This document shows, one piece after another, positions 45,729 to 56,287 of a DNA stretch of 64,000 bases; the first letter of the stretch is position 1, and each line of letters starts with the position of its first letter. Position numbers and translations under genes: made by a program. A model generated the notes under the pieces. That model saw only the letters and a list, made by a program, of their open reading frames with translations, searched no databases and was not told the DNA's origin. The stretch is from assembly GCF_031583025.1 (NCBI RefSeq), contig NZ_CP134062.1, positions 1,736,001 through 1,800,000 of the forward strand. Direction: 5' to 3'. Source of the stretch: Mycobacterium sp. Z3061 (GTDB lineage: Bacteria; Actinomycetota; Actinomycetes; Mycobacteriales; Mycobacteriaceae).

Positions 45729-46679
45729 ATGTTCGACAAGCCCACCACCCGTGTGGTGGCTTTGGTCGCTCTGCTGATGCTGGTCGCTGCCGCGCTGCGT
45801 GGGTATCTCCCGGCGCATCAAGGACGCCGCATTGCCGAGGAGGGGCCCAGCAAGACGGCGCTGATGTTTCTCGTCGCTGCCATCGCGGCCACACTGGCGT
45901 TGCTGGCGTTCTCGATCATCGCCAGACTGCGCGACCCGCGCACGGCGGCGCCCAGTGCCGGTGCGTTGCCCGACATGCTGGGCGGCGGCAGTGCCCGGCC
46001 GAGCTGGCGCGTGGTGCTGATCGCGCTGGGAGTGATCGCGGCCTGGCTCCTGGTCGCGATACTGATATCTCGGTTGTTCACCCCGCCCCAGATCGGTCTC
46101 GATGCGCCGCAACTGGATTCGGGTGCCACTCCGTCGGGCGCCGGACGCGCCCCGCAACCCAAACAGCCTGCACGGCCAAAAGACAGCCCGGGCATGTTGG
46201 GGTCTCTGCTGGCATTCGTGCCGGTGCTGCTGATGCTGTTCGTCGGCGGCTTCATCGTGTCGCGCCGGCGCCGGCCGACGGCGCCAACAGGATTGGCAAC
46301 CGACGATCCCACCGAATTGCCGTCGCCGGAGGTCGCTTCGGAGTCATTGGTGCGTGCCGCCGAAGTCGGGCTGGCCGAAATGGCGGACCTCAGCCGCGAA
46401 CCGCGTGAGGCGATCATCGCCTGCTACGCGGCGATGGAACGTGAGCTCGCCAACGTCCCGGGGGCGGTGCCCCAGGAATTCGACACGCCCACCGAGGTGC
46501 TCGCCCGCGCTGTCGAACAGCGCGCGCTGCGAGCCGAAAACGCCGTTCAGTTGGTGAATCTTTTCGAAGAGGCGCGGTTCAGCCCGCACGTGATGGACGA
46601 AGAGCACCGCGAGACAGCAGTCCGCGTACTTGAACTGGTTCTGGACGAGATCGCTCCGCGATCCGGCAGGGCCGCATGA
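45729..46679 (+). CDS. DUF4129-domain membrane protein, Rv3166c homologue
   Basis: The 316-residue protein has four membrane segments (about 8-25, 43-63, 93-113, 158-178). A C-terminal DUF4129 domain (about 215-300: REPREAIIACYAAMERELAN, then TPTEVLARAVEQ) follows. DUF4129 proteins are found with MoxR ATPases and DUF58 proteins in gene clusters thought to act in envelope protein maturation or stress. AGGAG stands before the ATG. It is first in a five-gene run with overlapping stops and starts. Confidence 0.88.
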   Translation: MFDKPTTRVVALVALLMLVAAALRGYLPAHQGRRIAEEGPSKTALMFLVAAIAATLALLAFSIIARLRDPRTAAPSAGALPDMLGGGSARPSWRVVLIALGVIAAWLLVAILISRLFTPPQIGLDAPQLDSGATPSGAGRAPQPKQPARPKDSPGMLGSLLAFVPVLLMLFVGGFIVSRRRRPTAPTGLATDDPTELPSPEVASESLVRAAEVGLAEMADLSREPREAIIACYAAMERELANVPGAVPQEFDTPTEVLARAVEQRALRAENAVQLVNLFEEARFSPHVMDEEHRETAVRVLELVLDEIAPRSGRAA

Positions 46680-47158
46680 AAAGACTGATAGCACTCGGCA
46701 TCTGCCTCATCGTGGGCATCGAGTTGCTGGGCCTGATATTGCAGGACCGCCGATATGTGCTGGTCGGCGCCGGCGTGGCCCTGGCGTTGGTGTTGCTCAA
46801 TGTCCGCCGAGTGCTGGGCCATCCCCGTGAACCGGAAGCCGAAGCGGAGTCCGACGATCTCGGCGACTCGCTGCGTCGCTGGTTGTCGAACACGGAGACG
46901 ATGATCCGGTGGTCGGATTCCAGCCGCAAGGACTGGGATCGTCACTTGCGCCCGATGCTGGCCCGCCGCTTCGAGCTCACCACCGGTCAACGACAGTCGA
47001 AGGATCCGGCGGCGTTTCGTGCGACCGGCGAAATGCTGTTCGGCCCGGAACTATGGGAATGGGTTAACCCGAACAACGTCCGGCATGCCGATGGCGGCCA
47101 ACCGGGACCGGGCCGCGCGGCGCTGGAGGAGATTCTGCGAAGGTTGGAGAAGGTATGA
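46676..47158 (+). CDS. Small membrane protein of the MoxR operon, Rv3165c homologue
   Basis: The 160-residue protein has two N-terminal membrane segments (about 5-22 and 27-43) and a soluble, charged C-terminal part (WLSNTETMIRWSDSSRKDWD). It has no known domain. Its ATG overlaps the DUF4129 gene stop and it precedes moxR by 13 bp. Function is inferred only from the cluster. Confidence 0.85.
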   Translation: MKRLIALGICLIVGIELLGLILQDRRYVLVGAGVALALVLLNVRRVLGHPREPEAEAESDDLGDSLRRWLSNTETMIRWSDSSRKDWDRHLRPMLARRFELTTGQRQSKDPAAFRATGEMLFGPELWEWVNPNNVRHADGGQPGPGRAALEEILRRLEKV

Positions 47159-47171
47159 CGATGGAGCACAG

Positions 47172-48152
47172 ATGACGACCCCGGCGGCGATGCCAGTTGG
47201 TTCGACCACTGCCCAGTGTGAGGCGGTCCTGGATGAGATCGAACGCATCGTGGTCGGGAAGCGCTCGGCCCTCACGCTCATCCTGACCGCCTTGCTGGCC
47301 CGCGGGCACGTCCTGATCGAGGATCTGCCCGGACTGGGCAAGACGCTGATAGCGCGGTCGTTCGCGTCGGCGCTGGGGCTGGAATTCACCCGAGTGCAGT
47401 TCACGCCCGACCTGTTGCCGGCCGACCTGCTCGGTTCGACGATCTACGACATGCAGTCGGGGCGTTTCGAATTCCGCCGGGGCCCGATCTTCACCAACCT
47501 GCTGCTCGGCGACGAGATCAACCGCACACCTCCCAAGACGCAGGCGGCACTGCTCGAGGCGATGGCCGAGGGGCAGGTTAGTATCGATGGCCAAACCCAC
47601 AAGCTGCCAACGCCTTTCATCGTGCTGGCCACCGACAACCCGATCGAGTACGAGGGCACCTATCCGTTGCCGGAGGCCCAGTTGGACCGCTTCGCCATCC
47701 GGCTGGAACTGCGCTACCTCTCCGAACAGGACGAGGCGGCAATGCTGCGCCGGCGCCTGGACCGAGGTTCGGCGGAACCGGTGGTCAATCAGGTTGTCGA
47801 CGCGACCGACCTGCTGGCCATGCGCGAGGCGGTCGAGCAAGTCACCGTGCACGAAGACGTGCTGCAGTATGTTGTGTCGCTGGCCACCGCGACGCGCCAC
47901 CATCCTCAGGTCGCCGTCGGCGCCAGTCCGCGCGCCGAACTGGACCTGGTGCAACTCGCCCGTGCCCGCGCGCTGTTACTCGGCCGCGACTACGTGATCC
48001 CCGAAGACGTCAAGGCGCTCGCCGTTCCCGCTGTCGCCCATCGCATCACGCTCCGTCCGGAGATGTGGGTGCGCAAGATTCAGGGCGCCGACGTGGTCGG
48101 GGAATTGTTGCGGCGCCTACCCGTACCCCGCGCCGACCGCCCGCCCACGTGA
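47172..48152 (+). CDS. moxR3: MoxR-type AAA+ ATPase
   Basis: The 326-residue protein has Walker A (EDLPGLGKT), Walker B (LLLGDEINR), sensor-like LATDNPIEYEGTYPLPEAQ and the C-terminal helical lid of MoxR AAA+ proteins. MoxR ATPases are chaperones that help assemble or activate partner proteins, often via DUF58/VWA proteins such as the product of the next gene. The position matches M. tuberculosis moxR3 (Rv3164c). ATG 47172 has GGAG upstream. Its stop overlaps the DUF58 GTG start. Confidence 0.93.
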   Translation: MTTPAAMPVGSTTAQCEAVLDEIERIVVGKRSALTLILTALLARGHVLIEDLPGLGKTLIARSFASALGLEFTRVQFTPDLLPADLLGSTIYDMQSGRFEFRRGPIFTNLLLGDEINRTPPKTQAALLEAMAEGQVSIDGQTHKLPTPFIVLATDNPIEYEGTYPLPEAQLDRFAIRLELRYLSEQDEAAMLRRRLDRGSAEPVVNQVVDATDLLAMREAVEQVTVHEDVLQYVVSLATATRHHPQVAVGASPRAELDLVQLARARALLLGRDYVIPEDVKALAVPAVAHRITLRPEMWVRKIQGADVVGELLRRLPVPRADRPPT

Positions 48153-49399
48153 TCACGCAGCGCGACGTCGAGATCCGCTGGCGTGCATCCCCACTGACGT
48201 TGGCGATCGCCACCTGCGCCGGAGTGGCGCTGGCGGCCGCGGTGATGGGCGGACGGTGGCAGCTCATCGCATTCGCGGCGCCGCTGCTCGGGGTGCTGTG
48301 TTCGCTCAGTTGGCAATCTCCGGTCCCGACGGTCCGGGTGAACGCGGAGCCCGATGCGCAACGATGTTTCGAGAACGAGGAATCGCGGGTGCGGGTGTGG
48401 GTCACCACGGACGCCGGCCCGGCCGCCGTCGACCTCGCGGTCTCGGCCGTTGACGGGATGGAACTGGAGGAGATCGAAACCGATCCTCAAGCGAAAACGG
48501 TTGCCGCGGTGGCGAAGCGGTGGGGACGCTACCACCTGCGGGCCCGGGTCGACGTCGTTGCGCGTGGTGGGCTGCTCAAAGGGGTCGGAACCGCCGATGT
48601 CGCCGACATCATCGTGTTTCCGCTGACACCGCCGCAATCGACCTCGATCCCGCAGATCGAGTTGCTCGACCGGTTAGGAGCCCACCTCACCCGGCACATC
48701 GGACCCGGCGTGGAATACGCCGACATCCGTCTGTATGTTCCGGGTGATCAACTGCGCGCAGTGAATTGGGCGGTGAGCGCCCGGCGGGGACGACTGCACG
48801 TGACCCAGCGGCTGACCGACCGCGCCGCCGACGTGGTGGTGCTGATCGACACCTATCGCCAGCCCGCAGGGCCCGCGACCGCGGCCACCGAACGCGTCGT
48901 GCGCGGTGCGGCCCAGGTGGTGCAGACCGCGCTGCGCAACGGCGACCGGGCCGGCATCGTCGCCCTCGGCGGCAACCGCCCCCGCTGGCTCGGCGCGGAC
49001 ATCGGCCAGCGTCAGTTCTACCGGGTGCTCGACACCGTGCTGGATGCCGGCGAGCGGTTCGAAACGACCACCGGCACCCTGGCTCCCCGCGCGGCAGTGC
49101 CCTCGGGTGCGATCGTCATCGCGTTCTCGACGCTGCTGGACACCGAATTCGCCCTGGCGCTCATCGATCTGCGCAAGCGCGGGCATGTCGTGGTGGCGGT
49201 GGACGTGCTGGACAGCTCCCCGTTCGAGGGCGAGCATGACCCGTTGGTGGTCAAGATGTGGGCGCTGCAGCGCTCGGCGATGTACCGCGACATGGCCACC
49301 GTCGGTGTGGATGTGCTGTCCTGGCCGTCGGACCGCTCACTCGAGCAGTCGATGGGCGCGCTCCCGGACCGCCGGGTACGCGTGCGGGGCAGGCGCTGA
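48149..49399 (+). CDS. DUF58 protein (VWA-like), Rv3163c homologue
   Basis: The 416-residue protein has two N-terminal membrane segments (about 18-34 and 40-54). A DUF58 domain follows with the signature YVPGDQLRAVNWAVSARRGRLHV in parts, and a VWA-like region (VVVLIDTYRQP). DUF58 proteins partner MoxR ATPases. GTG 48149 overlaps the moxR TGA, indicating coupled translation. Confidence 0.92.
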   Translation: MITQRDVEIRWRASPLTLAIATCAGVALAAAVMGGRWQLIAFAAPLLGVLCSLSWQSPVPTVRVNAEPDAQRCFENEESRVRVWVTTDAGPAAVDLAVSAVDGMELEEIETDPQAKTVAAVAKRWGRYHLRARVDVVARGGLLKGVGTADVADIIVFPLTPPQSTSIPQIELLDRLGAHLTRHIGPGVEYADIRLYVPGDQLRAVNWAVSARRGRLHVTQRLTDRAADVVVLIDTYRQPAGPATAATERVVRGAAQVVQTALRNGDRAGIVALGGNRPRWLGADIGQRQFYRVLDTVLDAGERFETTTGTLAPRAAVPSGAIVIAFSTLLDTEFALALIDLRKRGHVVVAVDVLDSSPFEGEHDPLVVKMWALQRSAMYRDMATVGVDVLSWPSDRSLEQSMGALPDRRVRVRGRR

Positions 49400-49400
49400 C

Positions 49401-49835
49401 GTGCTCGCCGCGTCCGGTATCCGGGTCTTCTCGGTGGCGTTCGGTCTGCTGATGGTGGCGGCGGCGGCCATCGGATCCCACGGGCTACCGCTGATGGCAG
49501 CCGCCGCGGCCGTGCTCGCCGTGGGGATCGGAACGGTATTTCGTTCTGCCGCAACGGTTGCCGTGTTGCTGGCAGTGACCGTCATCGTGGCGTCGGACCC
49601 GTCGCACATTCTCGCCGCGCTGTCGGGACTGTGTGCCGCGGCCTACCTGGTGTGCCGGCACGCGTCTGGCGACGTCGTCACGGGCAGTTGGCCTACGATC
49701 GTCGCCGCGGTCGGCTTCACCTTTGCGGGACTGGTGGCGACGTCCTTCCCGGTGCAGGTGCCCTGGTTGCCGTTGGTGGCGCCGGTCGCGGTGCTGGCGA
49801 TTTACGTCTTGGCGACCCGTCCGTTTCTGAATTAG
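49401..49835 (+). CDS. Small integral membrane protein, Rv3162c homologue
   Basis: The 144-residue protein is almost wholly hydrophobic, with about five to six membrane segments and no recognised domain. GTG 49401 lies 1 bp after the DUF58 stop, so it is the last member of the MoxR operon. Function is unknown. PPE53-like follows 126 bp later. Confidence 0.85.
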   Translation: MLAASGIRVFSVAFGLLMVAAAAIGSHGLPLMAAAAAVLAVGIGTVFRSAATVAVLLAVTVIVASDPSHILAALSGLCAAAYLVCRHASGDVVTGSWPTIVAAVGFTFAGLVATSFPVQVPWLPLVAPVAVLAIYVLATRPFLN

Positions 49836-49960
49836 GCGGAATTTGACGGAACCGCATAAAGCGGCCACCGGTTTCTTCTATGGTTCGTGCTGACGAAACG
49901 TGTCGGGCGCGAATCTCAGTGCTTAGAGGCTGCGCCCTGTTCTGCGGAAGGGGTCGCCTG

Positions 49961-52900
49961 ATGAGTTTCTTTATGTTGCCGCCGGAGATCAATTCACTGC
50001 GGATATTCACGGGTGCGGGTCCGGCGCCGATGCTGGAGGCCGCGTCGGCCTGGGACGGTCTGGCGCAGGAACTGGCAACGGCGGCGCAGTCGTTCCAGGC
50101 GGTCACGTCCGGCCTGGCCGGTCAGGCGTGGCAGGGTGCCGCCGCGGAGCAGATGGTCGCGGCCGCCACCCCCTACGCCGGGTTGCTGAGTGAATCGGCG
50201 CTCCGAGCGGCCTCGGCGTCCTCGGCGGCCAAGGCGGTCGCGAGTGTGTTCGAGGCGGCACGGGCGGCCGTGGTGCATCCGCTCGCGGTGTCGGCGAATC
50301 GAAACGCGTTCGTGCGATTGGTAATCAGTAATCTGTTCGGTCAGAATGCCCCGGCCATCGCGGCCGCCGAGAGTGTGTACGAGGAGTTCTGGGCCGCGGA
50401 CGTGGCGGCGATGGTGAGCTATCACAGCGGCGCGTCGGCGGCGGCCGCTGCGTTGTCGTCGTGGGGCGATGCACTGGCCGGCCTGCCCGGGTTGGGTCAG
50501 GCAGCTGCCGCCGCGGCCACTATTCCCGACGTGAACACAGGTCTGGGCAACATCGGCTCGTGGAACTTCGGTGGCGGCAACAACGGATTTTTGAATCTGG
50601 GCAACGGGAATACCGGAAGCGTCAACGTAGGGGGCGGCAACCTCGGCAACCTGAACCTGGGCAGCGGCAACTTCGGGTCCTTCAACCTGGGCTTCGGGAA
50701 CACCGGCTACACCAACCTCGGCCTCGGAAATGCGGGCCGACTGAACGTGGGATTCGGCCATTCCGGCAGCGGCAACGCCGGTTTCGGGAATCTCGGAAAC
50801 AGCAACCTCGGCGGTGGCAACCTCGGCACCCTGAACTTCGGCAGTGGCAATCTGGGCTCGTTCAACCTGGGCAGCGGCAACCTGGGCTCGTCCAACATCG
50901 GTTTCGGCAACAACGGCAACTTCAACTTCGGCTTCGGGAACCACGGCAACAACAACATCGGGTTCGGGCTGACCGGAGACAACCAGATCGGTATCGGCGC
51001 GCTCAACTCCGGAACCGGAAATATCGGCTTCGGGAACTCGGGCAACAACAACGTCGGCTTCTTCAACTCCGGCAACGGCAACGTGGGTTTCTTCAACTCC
51101 GGCGACAACAACTTCGGGTTCGGTAACGCGGGTGGCGTCAACACGGGCTTCTGGAATGCCGGCGACACCAACACCGGTTTCGGTAATGCGGGCATTGCCG
51201 ACTTCGGGGTGGGCAACGCGGGGAATGTCAACGCTGGCATTGGGCATTCCGGCACGCATAATGCGGGCTTCGGCAGTTCCGGGGGCTTCAACACCGGCTC
51301 CTTCAATTCGGGTGACTGGAACACCGGCATGTCGAACAGCGGGGGACTCAACACCGGCTTCGGCAATTCCGGGAACACCAACACGGGTTTGCTCAATTCC
51401 GGGACCTTCAATACCGGCGTCGGGAGCGCAATCACGCCGCCGGGCGTGACGGGTTCCGGCATCGGCAACACAGGAGTCAACAGCTCAGGCTTTTACAACA
51501 CGGCCAGTTTCTCATCTGGTTTCCAGAATTCTGACGCCGGTGTGGGAGCCACTTTGATGTCGGGCTTCAACAATTCTGCGACCTCCGCTGTCGGGTGGTT
51601 CAACACCCAGACCGCGGTAGGAATACTTAACTCCGGCAGCCTCAGCGCCGGCATCTCGGTCGCAGGAGGCGGCAGCACCGGCATCGGAGTTTCCGGTAAC
51701 TCGAGTTCCGGTTTCTACATCGCGGGCAGCAACAGTGCGGGCTTCGGCTCCGCTGTGGCGCCCGCGGTCCTGCTCGGCCTCGGACCGCTGGCCCCGGTTC
51801 TGGCGGCGTTGCCTCAAGCGCCGGCACTGGGCCTTGCCCTGCCCGACGTCAACACCGGCCTGGGCAATCTCGGCGTCTGGAACCTGGGCGGCGGAAACAT
51901 CGGCGACTTCAACCTGGGCGTCGGCAACATCGGGAACGTCAACCTGGGCGGCGGAAACCTCGGCAATCTCAACCTGGGCAGCGGTAACTGGGGCTCCTAC
52001 AACATCGGCAGCGGCAACGTCGGCAGCACCAACTTCGGCAGCGGCAACTACTTCGGGAATCTGAACTTCGGCGGCGGGAACTACGTCGGCAGCGGCAATT
52101 TCGGCTTCGGCAACCACTTCGGCGACGGAAACTTCGGCAGCGGAAACTCGGGCAGCGGCAACATCGGCAGCGGAAATCTCGGCGCGTTCAACCTCGGCAG
52201 CGGGAACTTGGGATCGTCCAACTTCGGGTTCGGCAACAAGGGCAGCTTCAACTTCGGAATCGGGAACAACGGCAACAACAACATCGGCTTCGGACTCACC
52301 GGCGACAACCAGTTCGGCATCGGTGCGTTGAACACCGGCACCGGCAACGTCGGCTTCGGCAACTCCGGCAACAACAACGTCGGTTTCTTCAACTCCGGTG
52401 ACGGGAACTTCGGTTTCTTCAACTCCGGCAACACCAACACCGGCTTCGGGAATGCCGGAAACGTGAACACCGGCTTCTGGAACGGGGGTGGGCTGAACAC
52501 CGGCTTCGGCAACGGCGGGTTCACCAACGTCGGATTCAGCAACGGCGGCTTCGACAACGTCGGCGTCGGCAACGCCGGCGCGAGCAACATGGGCTCCTTC
52601 AACGCGGGCTACGCCAATACCGGCGACTTCAACTCGGGCGGGATTTCCGGGGGGGTCGGGGCCAATACCGGATCATTCAACGCCGGCTCGCTGAACACGG
52701 GGTTCGGCAATTCCGGCGACCTGAACACGGGGCTGTTCAACGCCGGCAACGTCAACACCGGTGTCGGCAGCGCGACCGATCAGGCCGGGACCGTGTCCGG
52801 ATTCGGCCACGCCGCCGGAGCCACGAATGTCTCCGGATTCAACAACTCGGGTGACTCCATATCAGGATTCCAAAACGTCAAACCCAGTGGCTTCCTGCCG

Positions 52901-53137
52901 ATCTCGGGCATCAACAACAATGGCTCAGGTTTGGTCGGGTTCAACAACATCGGAGACTTCAACGTCGGATTCGGCAATACCGGATCATTCAATGCCGGGT
53001 TCAACATTTCGGGCAAGTTCAGTTCCGGCATCGGCATATCCGGCGACGCAAGTTCCGGCATCTCGAACTCGGGCAACAACAGTTCGGGGTTCTACAACAA
53101 GGCCGACGACCAGTCCGGATTCTTCGACCAGACGTAA
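49961..53137 (+). CDS. PPE-MPTR protein, PPE53-like, with duplicated repeat array
   Basis: The 1058-residue protein begins [20 protein letters not shown]. It has a PPE domain (about 1-175, WxG motif in [10 protein letters not shown]), then nearly 870 residues of MPTR repeats (NxGxGN, FNSG, GFGNxG). ATG 49961 has GGAAGGGG upstream. Its place just beyond nuoN matches M. tuberculosis PPE53 (Rv3159c), which I recall as about 590 residues, so this copy is nearly twice as long. The array is present twice: PDVNTGLGN recurs at about residues 189 and 628, and GFGLTGDNQ recurs with the same offset. It is expected to be an ESX-5 substrate. It ends 1 bp from convergent nuoN. Confidence 0.93.
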   Translation: MSFFMLPPEINSLRIFTGAGPAPMLEAASAWDGLAQELATAAQSFQAVTSGLAGQAWQGAAAEQMVAAATPYAGLLSESALRAASASSAAKAVASVFEAARAAVVHPLAVSANRNAFVRLVISNLFGQNAPAIAAAESVYEEFWAADVAAMVSYHSGASAAAAALSSWGDALAGLPGLGQAAAAAATIPDVNTGLGNIGSWNFGGGNNGFLNLGNGNTGSVNVGGGNLGNLNLGSGNFGSFNLGFGNTGYTNLGLGNAGRLNVGFGHSGSGNAGFGNLGNSNLGGGNLGTLNFGSGNLGSFNLGSGNLGSSNIGFGNNGNFNFGFGNHGNNNIGFGLTGDNQIGIGALNSGTGNIGFGNSGNNNVGFFNSGNGNVGFFNSGDNNFGFGNAGGVNTGFWNAGDTNTGFGNAGIADFGVGNAGNVNAGIGHSGTHNAGFGSSGGFNTGSFNSGDWNTGMSNSGGLNTGFGNSGNTNTGLLNSGTFNTGVGSAITPPGVTGSGIGNTGVNSSGFYNTASFSSGFQNSDAGVGATLMSGFNNSATSAVGWFNTQTAVGILNSGSLSAGISVAGGGSTGIGVSGNSSSGFYIAGSNSAGFGSAVAPAVLLGLGPLAPVLAALPQAPALGLALPDVNTGLGNLGVWNLGGGNIGDFNLGVGNIGNVNLGGGNLGNLNLGSGNWGSYNIGSGNVGSTNFGSGNYFGNLNFGGGNYVGSGNFGFGNHFGDGNFGSGNSGSGNIGSGNLGAFNLGSGNLGSSNFGFGNKGSFNFGIGNNGNNNIGFGLTGDNQFGIGALNTGTGNVGFGNSGNNNVGFFNSGDGNFGFFNSGNTNTGFGNAGNVNTGFWNGGGLNTGFGNGGFTNVGFSNGGFDNVGVGNAGASNMGSFNAGYANTGDFNSGGISGGVGANTGSFNAGSLNTGFGNSGDLNTGLFNAGNVNTGVGSATDQAGTVSGFGHAAGATNVSGFNNSGDSISGFQNVKPSGFLPISGINNNGSGLVGFNNIGDFNVGFGNTGSFNAGFNISGKFSSGIGISGDASSGISNSGNNSSGFYNKADDQSGFFDQT
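50518..53137 (+). repeat. Tandem duplication of about 1.3 kb within the PPE gene
   Basis: The block starting near 50518 (PDVNTGLGN) recurs near 51835. Landmarks such as LTGDNQ (about 50969 and 52295) are displaced by 1317-1326 bp. Within each copy, degenerate 15-bp MPTR units run throughout. Confidence 0.75.
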
Positions 53138-53138
53138 G

Positions 53139-54710
53139 TCAGTTCAGGAACGTTGCCGCGCGCTCAGCCAGGTCCAGCACCGGCTGCGGGAAGATGCCGA
53201 GCAGCACCGTGACCAACGCGCACACCGCGATGGCCGCCTTGCTCAGCACCCCGGGCGTCATGACATGCGGTGTGTCATCGGTGGGTTCGGTGAAGAACAT
53301 CGAGACGATCACCCGCACATAGAAGTACGCGGCCACCCCGCTGGAGATCACACCGATCACCACCAGCGGCACGGCACCGCCCTGGGCTGCGGCTTTGAAC
53401 ACCGCGAACTTGCTGATGAAGCCACTGGTCAGCGGGATGCCGGCAAAGGCCAGCAGGAACATCGAAAGCATCACGCCCACGATGGGGGAGCGCTGACCCA
53501 GGCCGGCCCAGCGAGACAGGTCGGCGTCCTCGACGTCCTCGGAATTGCGTACCAGGCCCACGATCGCGAATGCGCCCACCGTGCTGAAGCTGTAGGCGAT
53601 CAGATAGAACAAGGTGCCGGAGAGTCCGGCCGGGTTGTCGGCGATCACACCGGTGAGGATGAATCCGACGTGTGCCACCGACGAATACGCCAGCATCCGT
53701 TTGACATTCGTCTGGGTCACCGCGGTGATGGTGCCCACGGTCATGGTCAGGATCGCGATTCCCCACAGCACCGGGCGCCAGTCGTGATGCAGCGGAGGCA
53801 GCGCGACGTAGACCACGCGCAGTAGCGCACCGAACGCCGCGACCTTGGTCGCCGCCGCCATGAAGCCGGTGATCGGGGTGGGCGCCCCCTGATACACGTC
53901 CGGGATCCACGAATGGAATGGGACGGCTCCCACCTTGAACAACAGACCGACCGACAGCAGCGCCACACCGACCAGCGCCATGGACGTATCGCTCTCGCCC
54001 GCAAGCGAATCGCGGATCCCACCGAGTGTGAGCGTGCCGGTCGCCCCGTAGAGCAGGGCGACACCGTAGAGGAAGAAGGCCGACGAGAACGCGCCCAGCA
54101 GGAAGTACTTCAACGCCGATTCCTGCGACACCAGGCGGCGATGCCGGGCCAGCCCGCACATCAGGTACAGCGGGAGCGAAAGGACTTCCAGCGCAACGAA
54201 CATGGTCAGCAGGTCGTTGGACGCGGGGAACACCATCATGCCGCCGACCGAGAGGGTCAGCAGCGGGAAGAGCTCGGTCTGAGCCACACCGGCGCGTTCG
54301 GCTTCGTGCTCGGTGTCGCTGCCGGGCACCGCGGAGGCTTGTGGGGTGAAGGAATCCAGACCCGCGAACACCTTCTGTTTGGCGTCAACAGTTCGCTGGC
54401 TGCGCTCGGCGACGAAGATGACGGCCAGCACCGAGACCAGAACGATGGTGCCCTGGAGGAAGAGCGTCGGCCGGTCCACGGCCACCGCCCCGAGCACGGC
54501 ACGGCGCCCCTCGGCCGGAACCGATTTCGCCACTGCCACAACGGCGACGAACGCGGCGGTCAACCCGGCGAGGGCCAGCACCAGCTGCGCGCCGTAACGG
54601 AGCCGGCGGGGGAGGAAGGCCTCGACCAGCACCCCGACGACCGCGATGCCGAAGACGATGAACATCGGGGACAGCAGGAAGTACTCGATGCTGGGGCTGG
54701 GCAGCGTCAT
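53139..54710 (-). CDS. nuoN: NADH-quinone oxidoreductase subunit N
   Basis: The 523-residue membrane protein has about 14 helices and the antiporter-like proton-channel fold: ALKYFLLGAFSSAFFLYG, FKVGAVPFHSWIPDVYQGAP with the conserved Lys and a second Lys in NVKRMLAYSSVAHVGF. NuoN is one of three proton-pumping modules of complex I. The ATG overlaps the nuoM stop, so it is the last gene of the operon. Confidence 0.97.
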   Translation of the reverse strand: MTLPSPSIEYFLLSPMFIVFGIAVVGVLVEAFLPRRLRYGAQLVLALAGLTAAFVAVVAVAKSVPAEGRRAVLGAVAVDRPTLFLQGTIVLVSVLAVIFVAERSQRTVDAKQKVFAGLDSFTPQASAVPGSDTEHEAERAGVAQTELFPLLTLSVGGMMVFPASNDLLTMFVALEVLSLPLYLMCGLARHRRLVSQESALKYFLLGAFSSAFFLYGVALLYGATGTLTLGGIRDSLAGESDTSMALVGVALLSVGLLFKVGAVPFHSWIPDVYQGAPTPITGFMAAATKVAAFGALLRVVYVALPPLHHDWRPVLWGIAILTMTVGTITAVTQTNVKRMLAYSSVAHVGFILTGVIADNPAGLSGTLFYLIAYSFSTVGAFAIVGLVRNSEDVEDADLSRWAGLGQRSPIVGVMLSMFLLAFAGIPLTSGFISKFAVFKAAAQGGAVPLVVIGVISSGVAAYFYVRVIVSMFFTEPTDDTPHVMTPGVLSKAAIAVCALVTVLLGIFPQPVLDLAERAATFLN

Positions 54711-56287
54711 TGGTGCGGTCCTTCGGCTTTACGGGGGACGGCGTTGATCGGAACGGTGGGTGCGGGATCGTGCTGACCGATGGTGGTCATGGTGCTCTCG
54801 ACTGCCGGGTTGATGATGTCCAGCACCGGCTTGGGGTAGACGCCGAGCACGAACAACAGCGCGAGCAGCGGTGCGACGACGATCATCTCGCGTCCCACGA
54901 GATCACGGATCTTCTCGTTGCCCTTGGCGACCGGGCCGGTCATCACGCGCTGGTAGAGCCACAGCATGTAGATGGCCGCGAGCACCAGGGCCGTCACGCC
55001 GAAGGCAGCCGCCACCCAGTACCGGTTGAATGTGCCCAGCAACACCAGGAATTCGCTGATGAACGGCGCCAGGCCGGGTAGCGACAGGGTGGCCATGCAG
55101 GACACCAGGAAGGTGCCGGCCAGGATCGGGGCCACCTTCTGCACGCCGCCGTAATCGGCGATGTTGCGGCTGCCACCGCGGGAGACCAGGAACCCGGCGA
55201 TCAGGAACACCGCGGCGGTGGAGATGCCGTGGTTGAGCATGTAGAGCGTCGAGCCGCTCTGCCCCTGGGTGGTCATCACGAAAATGCCGGCGATGATGAA
55301 GCCGAAGTGGGAGATCGAGGTGTAGGCGATCAGCCGCATCATGTCGGTCTGGCCGATCGCCACGATGGCGCCGTAGATCACGCCGATGATGGCCAGCGTG
55401 ACGATGGCGGGACGGAAATAGGTTGAGGCGTCGGGGAACAGCTGCAGGCAGTACCGCAGCATGCCGAAGGTGCCCACCTTGTCCATCACCGCGGTGATCA
55501 GCACCGCGGTGGCGGGAGTGGACTCGACCGCCGCGTCGGGCAGCCAGCGGTGCAGCGGCCACAGCGGGGCCTTGATCGCGAACGCGAACATGAAGCCCAG
55601 GAACAGCGCCTTGAACACCGCCGGGTCGACACCGGCGAGGCGGCCGGCCTTCACGTCGTCGACGATCCGGACGAAATCGAAGGTGCCGCCGCCGTGCTGG
55701 CTGGTGACCACGTAGAGGCCGATGACCGCGGCCAGCATGATCAACCCGCCGAACAGGTTGTACAGCAAGAATTTCACCGCGGCCCGCGAGCGCTCCTTGC
55801 CCTGTCCGAACCCACCGATGAGGAAGTACATCGGGATGAGCATGGCCTCGAAGAAGACATAGAACAGCAGCACGTCCAGCGCGACCACGGAGATCAGCAC
55901 CATCGACTCGATGGCCAGCGTCAGTGCGACATAGGCGTGCGGGCCACGGGGATTGGTTTCTCCGCCGTCGTTCCAGCCGGCGACCAGCAGCAGCGGGATC
56001 AGCACCGTGGTCAGCACCACCAGGATCAGTGCGATGCCATCCACACCCAGGGAGTAACCGGCACCGAAAGCCGGTATCCAGGTGCGCTTTTCGACGAACT
56101 GATAAGTGTCACCACCGGGCTTGAACCCAACGGCCACCACGAGGGAAACGGCCAACGTCGCAACGGCGACCGCCAGGCCCGTCCACTTGGCGACCTGGCG
56201 CAGGCCCGGAGGCAACAGAATCACCAGCACCGCACCGGCCAACGGCACCAGCCAGAGCACACTCAGCCAGGGCACATTACTCACCAC
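54707..56287 (-). CDS. nuoM: NADH-quinone oxidoreductase subunit M
   Basis: The 526-residue membrane protein is antiporter-like, with the key Glu in [13 protein letters not shown], the Lys motif in [16 protein letters not shown] and the broken-helix region [17 protein letters not shown]. NuoM moves protons in complex I. GTG 56287 and the next GTG codon (56284) both overlap the nuoL stop, so the exact start is ambiguous by one codon. Confidence 0.97.
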   Translation of the reverse strand: MVSNVPWLSVLWLVPLAGAVLVILLPPGLRQVAKWTGLAVAVATLAVSLVVAVGFKPGGDTYQFVEKRTWIPAFGAGYSLGVDGIALILVVLTTVLIPLLLVAGWNDGGETNPRGPHAYVALTLAIESMVLISVVALDVLLFYVFFEAMLIPMYFLIGGFGQGKERSRAAVKFLLYNLFGGLIMLAAVIGLYVVTSQHGGGTFDFVRIVDDVKAGRLAGVDPAVFKALFLGFMFAFAIKAPLWPLHRWLPDAAVESTPATAVLITAVMDKVGTFGMLRYCLQLFPDASTYFRPAIVTLAIIGVIYGAIVAIGQTDMMRLIAYTSISHFGFIIAGIFVMTTQGQSGSTLYMLNHGISTAAVFLIAGFLVSRGGSRNIADYGGVQKVAPILAGTFLVSCMATLSLPGLAPFISEFLVLLGTFNRYWVAAAFGVTALVLAAIYMLWLYQRVMTGPVAKGNEKIRDLVGREMIVVAPLLALLFVLGVYPKPVLDIINPAVESTMTTIGQHDPAPTVPINAVPRKAEGPHQ

